DNA of 64,000 nucleotides. Origin: Streptomyces spororaveus (lineage in GTDB: Bacteria > Actinomycetota > Actinomycetes > Streptomycetales > Streptomycetaceae). The notes beneath the pieces were generated by a model. It saw only the letters and a program-made list of their open reading frames with translations, had not been told where the DNA came from and did no database searches. Every line of letters starts with the position of its first letter. The first letter of the stretch is position 1. The stretch covers positions 1,178,001 to 1,242,000 of the forward strand of contig NZ_BNED01000005.1 in NCBI RefSeq assembly GCF_016755875.1, given 5' to 3'. A program made the position numbers and the translations under genes. Shown one piece after another: positions 49,945 through 58,501 of this stretch.

Positions 49945-51080
49945 AGGCCGTAGCCGCCGCCATCGGCGTCCTCTGCCTCTCCCCCCTCGTCCTCGCCACT
50001 ACCGCGACCATGGCCGCAGCCGGAAGCGGCGCAGCATCCAAGGGCGCCGCCTGCGCGCCCGGCGGCAGCAGCGTCGATGCTGCTGCGGTCGCCAAGCAGG
50101 TCGCGGCGATCCTCGGCGGCCAGGGCGGCGACGGCTCGATCCGCGTCGAGGGCCTGGAACTGCCCGCCGAGCAGATCCCCCACGCCAAGACGATCGTGGC
50201 CACCGGCATCGCCCTGAAGGTGCCCGAGCGCGGACAGGTCGTCGCGCTCGCCACAGCCATCCAGGAATCCCGGCTCCGCAACCTCAACTCCGGTGACCGC
50301 GACAGCCTCGGGCTGTTCCAGCAGCGGCCCAGCCAGGGCTGGGGTACCCCCGAGCAGATCCGCGACCCCGTCTACGCCGCCACCAAGTTCTACAAGGGGC
50401 TGCTGGCCTTCAAGGGCTGGCAGCAGATGACCATCAGCCAGGCCGCCCAGGCCGTGCAGCTCTCCGGTTTCCCGGACGCGTACGCGCAGTGGGAGCCGCT
50501 GGCCCGAGCCCTACAGCAGGCCATCGTCAAGACGCTGCCGAACGGCGGGACAGGCCAGGCCGGTCAGGAACCGGGTACCACTCCGGGCGGCGCCGGAGGC
50601 TGCAAGCCGGGCGAGGACGGAGCCAGCTGGGGCTCCATCCCCGAAGGGACCGTCCCCGCCGGATACAAGATCCCCGCCGACGCCTCGCCGAAGGCCCGCA
50701 TCGCCATCGACTGGGCGATGCACCAGCTCGGCACCCTCTACCAGTGGGGCGGCACCTGCACCGCGCCGCACGGCCCCGACCCCATGGGCCGCTGCGACTG
50801 CTCCAGCCTCATGCAGCAGGCCTACGCCAAGGCCGGCATCCAGCTCACCCGCACCACGTACACGCAGGTCAAGGAGGGTGAAGCCGTACCGGCGAACACC
50901 CTGGTCCCCGGTGACCTGCTCTTCTCCCGCGGCACCGCCGCCGTCCCCGAGCACGTCGGGATGTACATCGGCGCCGGCCTGGTGATCAACGCGCCGCGCA
51001 CAACGAAGCCGGTGCGGATCGAGAAGGTCGGCGACTGGCAGATCCTCGCGGTCCGCCGCATCCCCGCGCTCAACAGCTAG
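49941..51080 (+). CDS. NlpC/P60 cell-wall hydrolase of the conjugation system
   Basis: A 379-residue exported protein. Residues 1-30 are a signal or membrane anchor (AAAIGVLCLSPLVLATTATMAAA). The middle (about 60-190) contains VVALATAIQESRLRNLNSGDRDSLGLFQQRPSQGWG, a lytic-transglycosylase-like helix with Glu. The C-terminal 130 residues are NlpC/P60: catalytic Cys in RCDCSSLMQQAY, His in PEHVGMYIG, and VINAP. It probably opens the peptidoglycan for the transfer channel. TTG 49941 has GGAGG 10 bases upstream and overlaps the leader's stop. First structural gene of the plus-strand transfer operon. Confidence 0.87.
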   Translation: MKAVAAAIGVLCLSPLVLATTATMAAAGSGAASKGAACAPGGSSVDAAAVAKQVAAILGGQGGDGSIRVEGLELPAEQIPHAKTIVATGIALKVPERGQVVALATAIQESRLRNLNSGDRDSLGLFQQRPSQGWGTPEQIRDPVYAATKFYKGLLAFKGWQQMTISQAAQAVQLSGFPDAYAQWEPLARALQQAIVKTLPNGGTGQAGQEPGTTPGGAGGCKPGEDGASWGSIPEGTVPAGYKIPADASPKARIAIDWAMHQLGTLYQWGGTCTAPHGPDPMGRCDCSSLMQQAYAKAGIQLTRTTYTQVKEGEAVPANTLVPGDLLFSRGTAAVPEHVGMYIGAGLVINAPRTTKPVRIEKVGDWQILAVRRIPALNS

Positions 51081-51194
51081 ACCGTCGCCCGCCGTTGCGG
51101 GCCTGCGCCGGGCTCCTCTTCGCCCCGAGCGCCCCTCCCCCTTCCCCGCACAGCCGCAGGGCCTCTTAGGCCTGCGCCCGCAAGGAGCTTCGCC

Positions 51195-51509
51195 ATACCC
51201 ATTTCACTCGCAGACCGCGTCCTCTACCTCGCCTACGACCCCGGAATCACTCCAAAGGAGGGCGGCCTGCCCGGGCTCGAAGTCCTGAAGAAGGTCGTCA
51301 ACTCGATCAACATGTTCGGCATCATCGCCGTCGTCGGCGCCCTCGCCATCTCCCTCGGCGTATGGGCCTGGGGCCACCACAGCGGCGGCCACCAGGCCGA
51401 GGCCAACGGCAAGAAGGGCGCCGTCGTCTCGGCCGGCGCGGCCCTGGGCCTGGGCGCCGCCAACGGCATCGTCGCCTTCTTCTCGGGACTCGGGACCCAG
51501 GTCCACTAG
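51195..51509 (+). CDS. DUF6112-type small membrane protein of the transfer operon
   Basis: A 104-residue protein with two membrane helices (FGIIAVVGALAISLGVWAWG; AVVSAGAALGLGAANGIVAFF) and a conserved-looking N-terminus (PISLADRVLYLAYDPGITPKEGGLPGLEVLKK), the size and shape of pilin-like VirB2 subunits. No ATG/GTG/TTG precedes this N-terminus. An AUA at 51195 sits 7 bases after AAGGAG and takes the place of the usual AUG; the ATG at 51312 would delete 39 residues. The stop overlaps the next start (TAGTG). Confidence 0.7.
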   Translation: MPISLADRVLYLAYDPGITPKEGGLPGLEVLKKVVNSINMFGIIAVVGALAISLGVWAWGHHSGGHQAEANGKKGAVVSAGAALGLGAANGIVAFFSGLGTQVH

Positions 51510-52192
51510 TGCCGAAACGTTCCCTCTCCCCCTTGCACCGGGCCACCACGCACTGGACGACCGGGCGACGGATCCTCGTCGCCGTCGTGGTCATCACAGC
51601 CCTCCTCGGGACCGCCGGGCTGACTGCCTGGTTCACCTCCCGCAGCGGCCAGTCCGAGGCGGGTGCCTCGCCCTCAGTCCCAGCGCCGAGCTCGCCCGCC
51701 GGGACGGCCCCGAAGACGCCCGTCGGAACGGGCTCGGTCCCGGCTCCACCCAAGGTCACCGATCCGCTCGCCTACGCCAGGGCGGCGGCGGTGCTGCTCT
51801 GGTCGTACGACACCCGCACCACCAGCCGCGACCAGCATCTCGCCGGCATGAACGCGTGGATGACCAGCGAGACGAAGTACACCGACTGGACGGCGATCTC
51901 CGGACAGATCCCGGACCCGGTGCTGTGGTCGCGGATGGCCGACAACGCCCAGTACGCCACCGCCGCCGTGGGCGAGGCCCACTTCCCCTCAGCGTTCAAG
52001 CAGGCCCTCGCCGAGAACCCCTCCGCGATCACCGAGGCGTACATCTACGCGGTCACCGTCACCGGCAAGCAGACCATCGCCTGGAAGAACGGCGGAGGCG
52101 GCGCCGAAGACCGCGCCGTCACCCTCGCCGTCCAGTGCCGCCCCGGCTCCGACTGCGCCCTGGTCTCCCTCGCCCCGAGCGTCGCCCCGTAA
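51509..52192 (+). CDS. Membrane-anchored conjugation accessory protein
   Basis: A 227-residue protein: short basic inside, one membrane helix at about 20-40 (ILVAVVVITALLGTAGLTAWF), a Ser/Pro linker, and an outside domain of about 145 residues (LLWSYDTRTTSRDQHLAGMNAWMTSETKYTDW...) with a Cys pair near the end (QCRPGSDCALVSL). The layout resembles VirB8/TcpC-like anchored components. GTG 51509 overlaps the previous stop (TAGTG). Role inferred from operon. Confidence 0.7.
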   Translation: MPKRSLSPLHRATTHWTTGRRILVAVVVITALLGTAGLTAWFTSRSGQSEAGASPSVPAPSSPAGTAPKTPVGTGSVPAPPKVTDPLAYARAAAVLLWSYDTRTTSRDQHLAGMNAWMTSETKYTDWTAISGQIPDPVLWSRMADNAQYATAAVGEAHFPSAFKQALAENPSAITEAYIYAVTVTGKQTIAWKNGGGGAEDRAVTLAVQCRPGSDCALVSLAPSVAP

Positions 52193-52224
52193 CACGCCAC
52201 TGAAGACAAGGAGGTATCCCTCCA

Positions 52225-53589
52225 GTGGACTTCTGTTCCATCCCCCTCGCCAGCAAACTGTGCAGCGCCGCCGACGCCATCGACTTCGTCAACGATCCGG
52301 GCAAGGCGATCACCGAGGGCATCGGCAACTGGATCGCCAAGTCGGCCGGCGAATTCGCCGCCGCATCCGCCGACCTCGCCGCCGAAGCCGTCAACGCCAC
52401 CACCAAGGTCGACCTGCGGGCCGGCTGGTTCGTCGACAACTACGAACTGCTCCTGCCCATCGGCCTGACCATCCTGGTCGCCACGTTCTGCGCCCAGCTC
52501 ATCCGGGCCGCCGTCAAGCGCGACGGCCAGGCCCTGGCCCAGGCCTTCACGGGCACCGCCAGCGGCGTCATCTTCTGCTTCGTCGCCATCGCCGGCACCA
52601 CCATCGCCATCGAAGTCGTCGACGCCCTGTCCGACGGCTTGTTCGCGGCAGCGGGCACCTCCATCGAAGAGGCGGTGCGGCGCATGGTCAAGGCCAGCTC
52701 CGTCGCCTCCATGGTCCCGCTGGGCTGGATGATCCCCGGCATCGTCGGCCTCGGAGCCGGCACCGGGGCCATCCTCTACTGGTGCGTGATGATGGTCCGC
52801 AAGGTCGGCATCCTCGTCCTCGTCACCCTCGCCGTCTTCGCCGGGGCCGGCGGCGGCTGGGAAGCCGCACGGCGCTGGCGCCGGGGCTGGATCGAAGCCA
52901 CCGCCACGCTCGTTGTCAGCAAGCTGCTGATGACGATCGTGTTCCTCCTGGGCATCTCCGCCCTCGGCCAGACCCAGGCCAAGGACGGACTCGGCGCACT
53001 CGCCGACTGCCTCGCCGGAGTCGTGATCATGATGATGGTCCTGCTCTGCCCGTACGCCACCTTCAAGTTCGTCCATTGGGCGGCTGAGGGCACCGACGGC
53101 GAGTCGATCCACCGGGCCGGCGGTACCGGCGCTCAGATGGCTAAGCAGCACACCGAGCAGGCAGCCCGCAAGGCCGCCGCGATGGCCGCCACGGGCGGAG
53201 CCGGTGCAGCGGCCGGAGGCGGTGCCGGGGCATCCCCCCAGGGCCCGGCCAGCTTCCCGGGCGACATCGCCGCCAACCCCATCGGCGGCTCCGGAGGCGA
53301 GCAGAACAGCTCCCCGATGCCGTCCTCCGGCGGCGGTGTGGCCACCGACGCGCTGTCCAAGGCCGTCCAGCCTCCGCCGACCAGCGTGAGCCAGGACACC
53401 AGCGGGCACCTCGGCGGAAGCACCGGCCCCAGCTCCGGCGCCCCGTCCGAGCCCCCCGGGACGTCCGGTTCCGGCGGCACGGGTCCCGTTCCGCGCAGCA
53501 CCCAGGGCCCGCCGCAGAGCGCGCCCGCACAGGGCCCGGCCGTTGCGAGCAGTCCCTTCGCGAGCGGCCCCCCGCCCACCGGTTCCTGA
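52225..53589 (+). CDS. VirB6/TrbL-like polytopic membrane protein
   Basis: A 454-residue protein. Residues 70-295 hold six or so membrane helices (ELLLPIGLTILVATFCAQLI, GVIFCFVAIAGTTIAIEV, MIPGIVGLGAGTGAILYW, VGILVLVTLAVFAGAGGGW, LLMTIVFLLGISAL, GVVIMMMVLLCPYATFKFV). The C-terminal 150 residues are Gly/Pro/Ser-rich and disordered. This is the TrbL/VirB6 channel-component type of Gram-positive transfer systems. GTG 52225 follows AAGGAGG by 9 bases. Confidence 0.8.
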   Translation: MDFCSIPLASKLCSAADAIDFVNDPGKAITEGIGNWIAKSAGEFAAASADLAAEAVNATTKVDLRAGWFVDNYELLLPIGLTILVATFCAQLIRAAVKRDGQALAQAFTGTASGVIFCFVAIAGTTIAIEVVDALSDGLFAAAGTSIEEAVRRMVKASSVASMVPLGWMIPGIVGLGAGTGAILYWCVMMVRKVGILVLVTLAVFAGAGGGWEAARRWRRGWIEATATLVVSKLLMTIVFLLGISALGQTQAKDGLGALADCLAGVVIMMMVLLCPYATFKFVHWAAEGTDGESIHRAGGTGAQMAKQHTEQAARKAAAMAATGGAGAAAGGGAGASPQGPASFPGDIAANPIGGSGGEQNSSPMPSSGGGVATDALSKAVQPPPTSVSQDTSGHLGGSTGPSSGAPSEPPGTSGSGGTGPVPRSTQGPPQSAPAQGPAVASSPFASGPPPTGS

Positions 53590-53679
53590 CCCGTCCACGC
53601 CACCCGGGCGGGACACGCCGCACCCTCTGCCGTGTCCCGCCCGGGTTCCAACCCCCGTGCTCCGAAGGCGGCTTCTGCC

Positions 53680-55143
53680 TTGTCTGACCTTGTCCTCCCC
53701 CTCACGATCAAATTCCCCCACCGGTCGCGGCGCGGCATCCTGCTCGGCCTGTCCCTGCCCCAGCTCGTCCTCACCTCCACGGCCCTGGCTCTGCTTCTGG
53801 CCACGGTGGTGTCCACCGGCCTGGTCGGCGCCCTCGCCCTGACCCCGCTCTGGGCCGGCGTCGGCGCCCTCGTCGTCATCCGCCGCCACGGCCGCTCCCT
53901 CATCGACTGGGCGCCGATCGTCCTGCGCTACGCCCAGCGCCGCCAAACAGGCCAGACCCTGTGACTGGCCCGCGCAGTCTCCCGGCCCCGCACCGACGGC
54001 ATGCTCCACCTGCCCGGCACCGCCGCCTCACTCCGTGTCGTCACACCCTCCGGATCGCAGGCCGCCGCCGTCCACGACCCCCACGCCCAGACCCTGACCG
54101 CCATCGCCCGCGTCTCCAGCAGGGCCTTCGCCCTCCTCGACCCCGCAACCCAGAACGCCAACGTCACCTCGTGGGGCCGGGCCCTGGCCGGCATCGCCCG
54201 GTCCGGGCACATCGCCACCGTGCAGGTCCTGGAGCGCACCGTCCCCGACTCCGGCGACACCCTGACCCGCCACTGGACCACCCACGGCCAGCCCCAGACC
54301 CCAGTCGCCGGGCACGTGTACTCCGAACTCGTCGCCTCCGCAGGGCCCGCCGCCGCCCCCCACGAGAGCTACCTGGCGATCTCCCTGGACATGAAGGCCG
54401 CCAAGCGGCTCATCTCCCAGGCCGGCGGCGGACTGCCCGGCGCCTTCACCGTGCTGGGGCAGACCACCTCCTCCGTCGCCCAGGCCGCGCGCGGCGCCGG
54501 ACTGATGGTCACCGGCTGGCTCACCGCCCGCGAGATCGCCGCCGTCGTCCGCACCGCGTACGACCCCAAGGCCCTGGCCGGCCTGCAGCAGTGGTCCGAG
54601 CACGGCCGGGCCGAGGCCGACCCCGCTGCCGCGGGCCCTGTGGTCCAGGTCGAGGAGTACGACCGGGTCATCACCGACTCGGCCCGCCACGCCACCTACT
54701 GGGTCGAGAACTGGCCGCGGACAGAGACCGGCGCCGGATTCCTGCACGGGCTGATGTTCACCGCCGGAGTGCGCCGTTCCTTCTCCCTCATCTACGTACC
54801 CCAGGGGCTCGAATCCGCGCTGCGCGACGTCCAGCGCACCAAGGCCACGATCATCGCGGACGCCTCCGAGCGCCAGCGCCGCGGACAGGTCGACTCCGAG
54901 GCCGACTCCGTCGAGTACGGCGACGTCAAGGAACGCGAACGCCAGCTCATCGCCGGGCACGCCGACGTCGCACTCACCGGCCTGCTGACCGTCTCCGCCG
55001 AGAGCGACGCCCAGCTCGACGCCGCGTGCGCACAGATCGAGACCGCCGCCGTCAGCGCCCAGGTAGACCTCCGGCGCCTGATCTACCAGCAGCCCGAAGC
55101 CCTCACCCTCGGCGCACTCCCCCTGGCCCGCACCGCCCTGTAG
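53680..55143 (+). pseudogene. SCO6880-family transfer protein interrupted by in-frame TGA
   Basis: The N-terminal part (membrane helices LLGLSLPQLVLTSTALALLLATVV and VGALALTPLWAGVGALVVI, a PrgI-like module) ends in RRQTGQTL at TGA 53962. The same phase then continues LARAVSRPRTDGMLHLPG and the rest of the family domain to TAG 55143. Family members have Trp at the stop position (TLWLARP), so TGG changed to TGA. Alternatives are a sequence error, readthrough, or re-initiation at ATG 54001. Start TTG 53680. The gene lies between the VirB6-like and VirB4-like genes and should be essential for transfer. Confidence 0.75.
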
Positions 55144-55183
55144 CCGAACCCCCGCCGCGCCCCCGGCAGCAAGGACCCACGAC

Positions 55184-55630
55184 TTGACCAACACCACGAT
55201 CCCGTCCGGTGACGCCCACCCCTACCTGCGGGCCGCGACCGCCGGCATCCGCCACCACACCCGCCAGGCGGCATGGAGCACCACCACCGCCGACCGCGTA
55301 CACCTGGACGTCCTGCACAGCCACCTCACCGGTCTCCACCTCCTCATGGACCACCTCGCGGACACCACCCGGCCCCAGCATCCGGCCGCCGGACGGCACC
55401 TGGCCTCCGCCCACCTGCGGCTGTGGCAGGCCGCGACCAGCCTCCACGACGCCTTCCACACCCTGCCCGCAGCCGAGCGCACCGGAGCCGACCCGGTCTG
55501 CCGCCCCGACGTGCTGCCCGAGGGGCCGCCGGTCCTCACCATCTGCCAGCGACAGCTCGCCTCCGGACACGCCATCCGCCGCAAAACCACCCCCGCCGAC
55601 CACGGCCCCCGCCCGGCGCGCACCGCCTGA
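55184..55630 (+). CDS. Hypothetical protein of the transfer operon, 148 residues
   Basis: A His- and Thr-rich helical protein (GIRHHTRQAAWSTTTADRVHLDVLHSHLTGLHLLMDHL). TTG 55184 has AAGGA 9 bases upstream. Between the SCO6880-type and VirB4-type genes. No family recognised. Confidence 0.6.
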   Translation: MTNTTIPSGDAHPYLRAATAGIRHHTRQAAWSTTTADRVHLDVLHSHLTGLHLLMDHLADTTRPQHPAAGRHLASAHLRLWQAATSLHDAFHTLPAAERTGADPVCRPDVLPEGPPVLTICQRQLASGHAIRRKTTPADHGPRPARTA

Positions 55631-55660
55631 AGGCAGCCCCCGCAGAAACGATCCGCCCCC

Positions 55661-57178
55661 ATGCCCCAGCACCGTCCCGGCCGCCGCGCCCGCCGCGCCT
55701 CCGCCAGCCCCCTGTTCACCCCCCACGGCACCGACCGCAGCACCCGCAAGGCCGCCCGCCGCCAGCTCGCCGAAGCCCAGGCCAAAGCCCGCGCAGAAGC
55801 CACCTCCACCTCCGGCGAACACCCACCGGCCGAGCAGGAGATGCCCCGCTCCGCCTACCCGTCCGCCGGGCGGCCCGGCAGCGCCTCGGCCCGCGGCAAC
55901 CGGCTGCGCCTGCCCGCCCACCGCATGACCACCGCCGTCGCCGCCGGCGCGTACCCCTTCCTTGCCGAAGGCGGACTTGGAGCCGACGGCATCTACATCG
56001 GCCGCGACGTCCACGCCGAAGCCGCCTTCGTCTTCGACCCCTTCACCCTGTACGGCAAAATCGACGGCTTCACCAACCCCAACGTCCTGCTCGCCGGAGT
56101 CATCGGCCAGGGCAAGAGCGCCCTCGCGAAGTCCTTCGCGCTCCGGTCGGTGGCCTTCGGGTACCGCGTGTACGTCCCCTGCGACCCCAAGGGCGAATGG
56201 ACTCCTGTCGCCCAGGCCCTCGGCGGCACCTCGATCGCCCTCGGCCCCGGGCTTCCCGGCCGCCTCAACCCCCTGGACGCGGCCCCGCGGCCTCCGTCCG
56301 TAGTGGAGGCGGACTGGGCCGGTGAGGTACGCAAGCGCCGCCTGCTCCTGCTCGGCTCCCTCGCCCGTACCGTCCTGGGCCGCGACCTGATGCCGATGGA
56401 ACACACCGCCCTCGACATCACGCTCGATGGCGTCGTCAAGGCCGCAGCCGCGGCAGGGCGGACCCCGCTCCTCGGCGACATCGCCCACACCCTGGCCCAG
56501 CCAGCCCTCCTCGACCGGGCCGCGGGCACCGTCTCCGGCCACCTCGGAGAGGCAGCCCGCGACCTCGCCCACGCCATGCGCCGCCTGGTCCACGGCGACC
56601 TCGCCGGAATGTTCGACGCCCCCTCCACCGTCGCCTTCGACCCGGCCACCCCGATGCTGTCGATCGACCTGTCCCGCCTCGGCGGGTCCGGCGACGACAC
56701 CGCTCTCGTCCTCGCCATGACCTGCGCCTCCGCCTGGATGGAGTCCGCCCTCACCGACCCGCGCGGTGGCCGGCGCTGGATCGTCTACGACGAGGCATGG
56801 AGACTGATGCGCCACGGCCCTCTGCTGCAGCGCATGCAGGCCCAGTGGAAGCTCTCCCGCGGCCTCGGCATCGCCAACTTGATGGTCATCCACCGGCTCT
56901 CCGACCTGCTCACCGCCGGCGACGCCGGATCCCAGGGCCGCGCCCTGGCCGAAGGACTCCTCGCGGACTGCTCCACCCGCATCATCTACCGCCAGGAAAC
57001 CGACCAGCTCCACGCAGCGGCCTCCCTGCTCGGCCTGACCTCCGTGGAGACCGAGGCGATATCCCACCTCAGCCGCGGACGCGGCCTCTGGAAGGTCGCC
57101 GGCCGGTCCTTCATCGTCCAACACCTGCTCCACCCAGCCGAACAGACCCTGTTCGATACCGACTCCCGTATGCACTGA
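55661..57178 (+). CDS. VirB4-like conjugation ATPase
   Basis: A 505-residue ATPase. After a basic, disordered N-terminus of about 80 residues, Walker A is GVIGQGKSA (about 146-154, in PNVLLAGVIGQGKSALAKSFA), the PCDPKGEW motif follows, and Walker B is RRWIVYDEAW near 370. Typical VirB4/TraC features are LMVIHRLSDL and the C-terminal GRGLWKVAGRSF. It should power assembly and secretion of the transfer channel. It is shorter than classic VirB4 because the N-terminal domain is reduced. ATG 55661. Confidence 0.88.
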   Translation: MPQHRPGRRARRASASPLFTPHGTDRSTRKAARRQLAEAQAKARAEATSTSGEHPPAEQEMPRSAYPSAGRPGSASARGNRLRLPAHRMTTAVAAGAYPFLAEGGLGADGIYIGRDVHAEAAFVFDPFTLYGKIDGFTNPNVLLAGVIGQGKSALAKSFALRSVAFGYRVYVPCDPKGEWTPVAQALGGTSIALGPGLPGRLNPLDAAPRPPSVVEADWAGEVRKRRLLLLGSLARTVLGRDLMPMEHTALDITLDGVVKAAAAAGRTPLLGDIAHTLAQPALLDRAAGTVSGHLGEAARDLAHAMRRLVHGDLAGMFDAPSTVAFDPATPMLSIDLSRLGGSGDDTALVLAMTCASAWMESALTDPRGGRRWIVYDEAWRLMRHGPLLQRMQAQWKLSRGLGIANLMVIHRLSDLLTAGDAGSQGRALAEGLLADCSTRIIYRQETDQLHAAASLLGLTSVETEAISHLSRGRGLWKVAGRSFIVQHLLHPAEQTLFDTDSRMH

Positions 57179-57351
57179 CAAAAGACACAAGGAAAACCAC
57201 CCCTCCGAACTCACTGCCCCCTCACCGCCCTCTTCCGTACCTCGTCGGCGCACTCAAGGTGCTAGAGGTCAATTCGCCGTCACAGCGCAGAGGTGGGAGC
57301 TGCTGGACGATCCGGAAACAGACTCACGAACCTACAAACAAAGGCAGCAAG

Positions 57352-57897
57352 TTGCCGATATACAAAGACGCCGTCTATCCCGAAGAACTGCGCTACACCA
57401 ACCCAGCAGCTCTCCGCGCGTTCGCACAGGCCCTCGACCGGAACGCCAATCGGCTCCCACAACCTGCTGACCTCACTCAGGGCAAGGGACTCCTCTACTG
57501 CGCCGACCGCATCGACGAGCTCGTCACACACGTCACTTGGTGCTTGGGGGAGATAAGCGCCGAAGTCAACCTCTGCTACAACGGCACGACAGAACGACCG
57601 CTGAGCGATGGACATGACCGGCGCGCCACGGCGATCAGTCAGGGCGCTGCTCCCTTGGCCACCGCCTTGACTCGCCTAGCCAAGGCCACCGACCGCCTCA
57701 GCTCCTTCCACCCGGTTCTCGTTCCACCGCCAACCGGTACGGATTTGCCCGTTCCCGATGGCCTTCTGCTCCCTCTCCTTCGGGATGTGGCTGGCGCGCG
57801 TACCGCCATACGGAAGGCAGCCCAGCAGTTTCGGAGCAACGCCGAGAGGCTGGAAGAACCCGTCACCTGTGGCCCGCTACTCGCGGCAGGATCCTGA
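57352..57897 (+). CDS. Hypothetical helical protein, 181 residues
   Basis: Starts PIYKDAVYPEELRYTNPAALRAFAQALDRNANRLP and continues as long helices (GLLYCADRIDELVTHVTWCLGEISAEVN; TALTRLAKATDRLSSF; RTAIRKAAQQFRSNAERLEE). TTG 57352 has AAAGG 7 bases upstream; upstream frame sequence looks non-coding. Composition is a little less G+C-rich than the transfer genes. The stop overlaps the next start (TGATG). Not recognised. Confidence 0.6.
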   Translation: MPIYKDAVYPEELRYTNPAALRAFAQALDRNANRLPQPADLTQGKGLLYCADRIDELVTHVTWCLGEISAEVNLCYNGTTERPLSDGHDRRATAISQGAAPLATALTRLAKATDRLSSFHPVLVPPPTGTDLPVPDGLLLPLLRDVAGARTAIRKAAQQFRSNAERLEEPVTCGPLLAAGS

Positions 57898-58358
57898 TGA
57901 CAGAACCTGGGAAATCCCAGCCCCTGGCGCCCCTACCGGACCATCGAAACGTTCATGACCCCCGCTGGCGCGCGATCTGGGCCGGGTACACCCACGTGAC
58001 CACCCCGCTACGCGAACGCGGCATGGTCTGCGACGTCCAGTACGGCATGAGTTCCTGGCTCGTTTACGCCTGGCCACCAGGCCACGACTCCGTCGTCATC
58101 ATCGGAGCGCAAGGCGGATGGCTGGTCACGCACGAATATCCCGCCGAGGACCGGACCTCGATGACGGTCCTCTACGACTCCACGACCACCGTCCCCCCAG
58201 GTGATCTTCACGATGTCGGCCCACTGCTCTCCGCGATCGACGGTCTTCTCGCACGACTCCCCCGAGCCCCGTCGGCACCTACAGCCTCCAGCGTGCACGT
58301 GACTGGGGCCCCTGCCCCTACACCGATGCCGACCGGGCGAAGCACCCGCAGCCGCTGA
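57897..58358 (+). CDS. Hypothetical protein, 153 residues
   Basis: Contains RWRAIWAGYTHVTTPLRERGMVCDVQYGMSSWLVYAWPPGHDSVVIIGAQGGWLVTHEYPAEDRTSMTVLYDS, a compact mixed-strand domain, with a Thr/Pro tail. It overlaps the upstream stop by one base (TGATG). A small strand-rich domain of this kind recurs on Streptomyces plasmids, but no named family is claimed. Confidence 0.6.
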   Translation: MTEPGKSQPLAPLPDHRNVHDPRWRAIWAGYTHVTTPLRERGMVCDVQYGMSSWLVYAWPPGHDSVVIIGAQGGWLVTHEYPAEDRTSMTVLYDSTTTVPPGDLHDVGPLLSAIDGLLARLPRAPSAPTASSVHVTGAPAPTPMPTGRSTRSR

Positions 58359-58501
58359 TCCCCACCCCAACCTCGTCCTCCAGGAGGGCTCCCCGTGTAC
58401 CACCCCGTCAGCATCCACATAGGACTGCATGTCGCCGGGCCGATATCTCTGCCCCTCTCTGACCCGGTCCAACGCCTTCTGTGGTCAAGGGGGTTCGCTT
58501 A

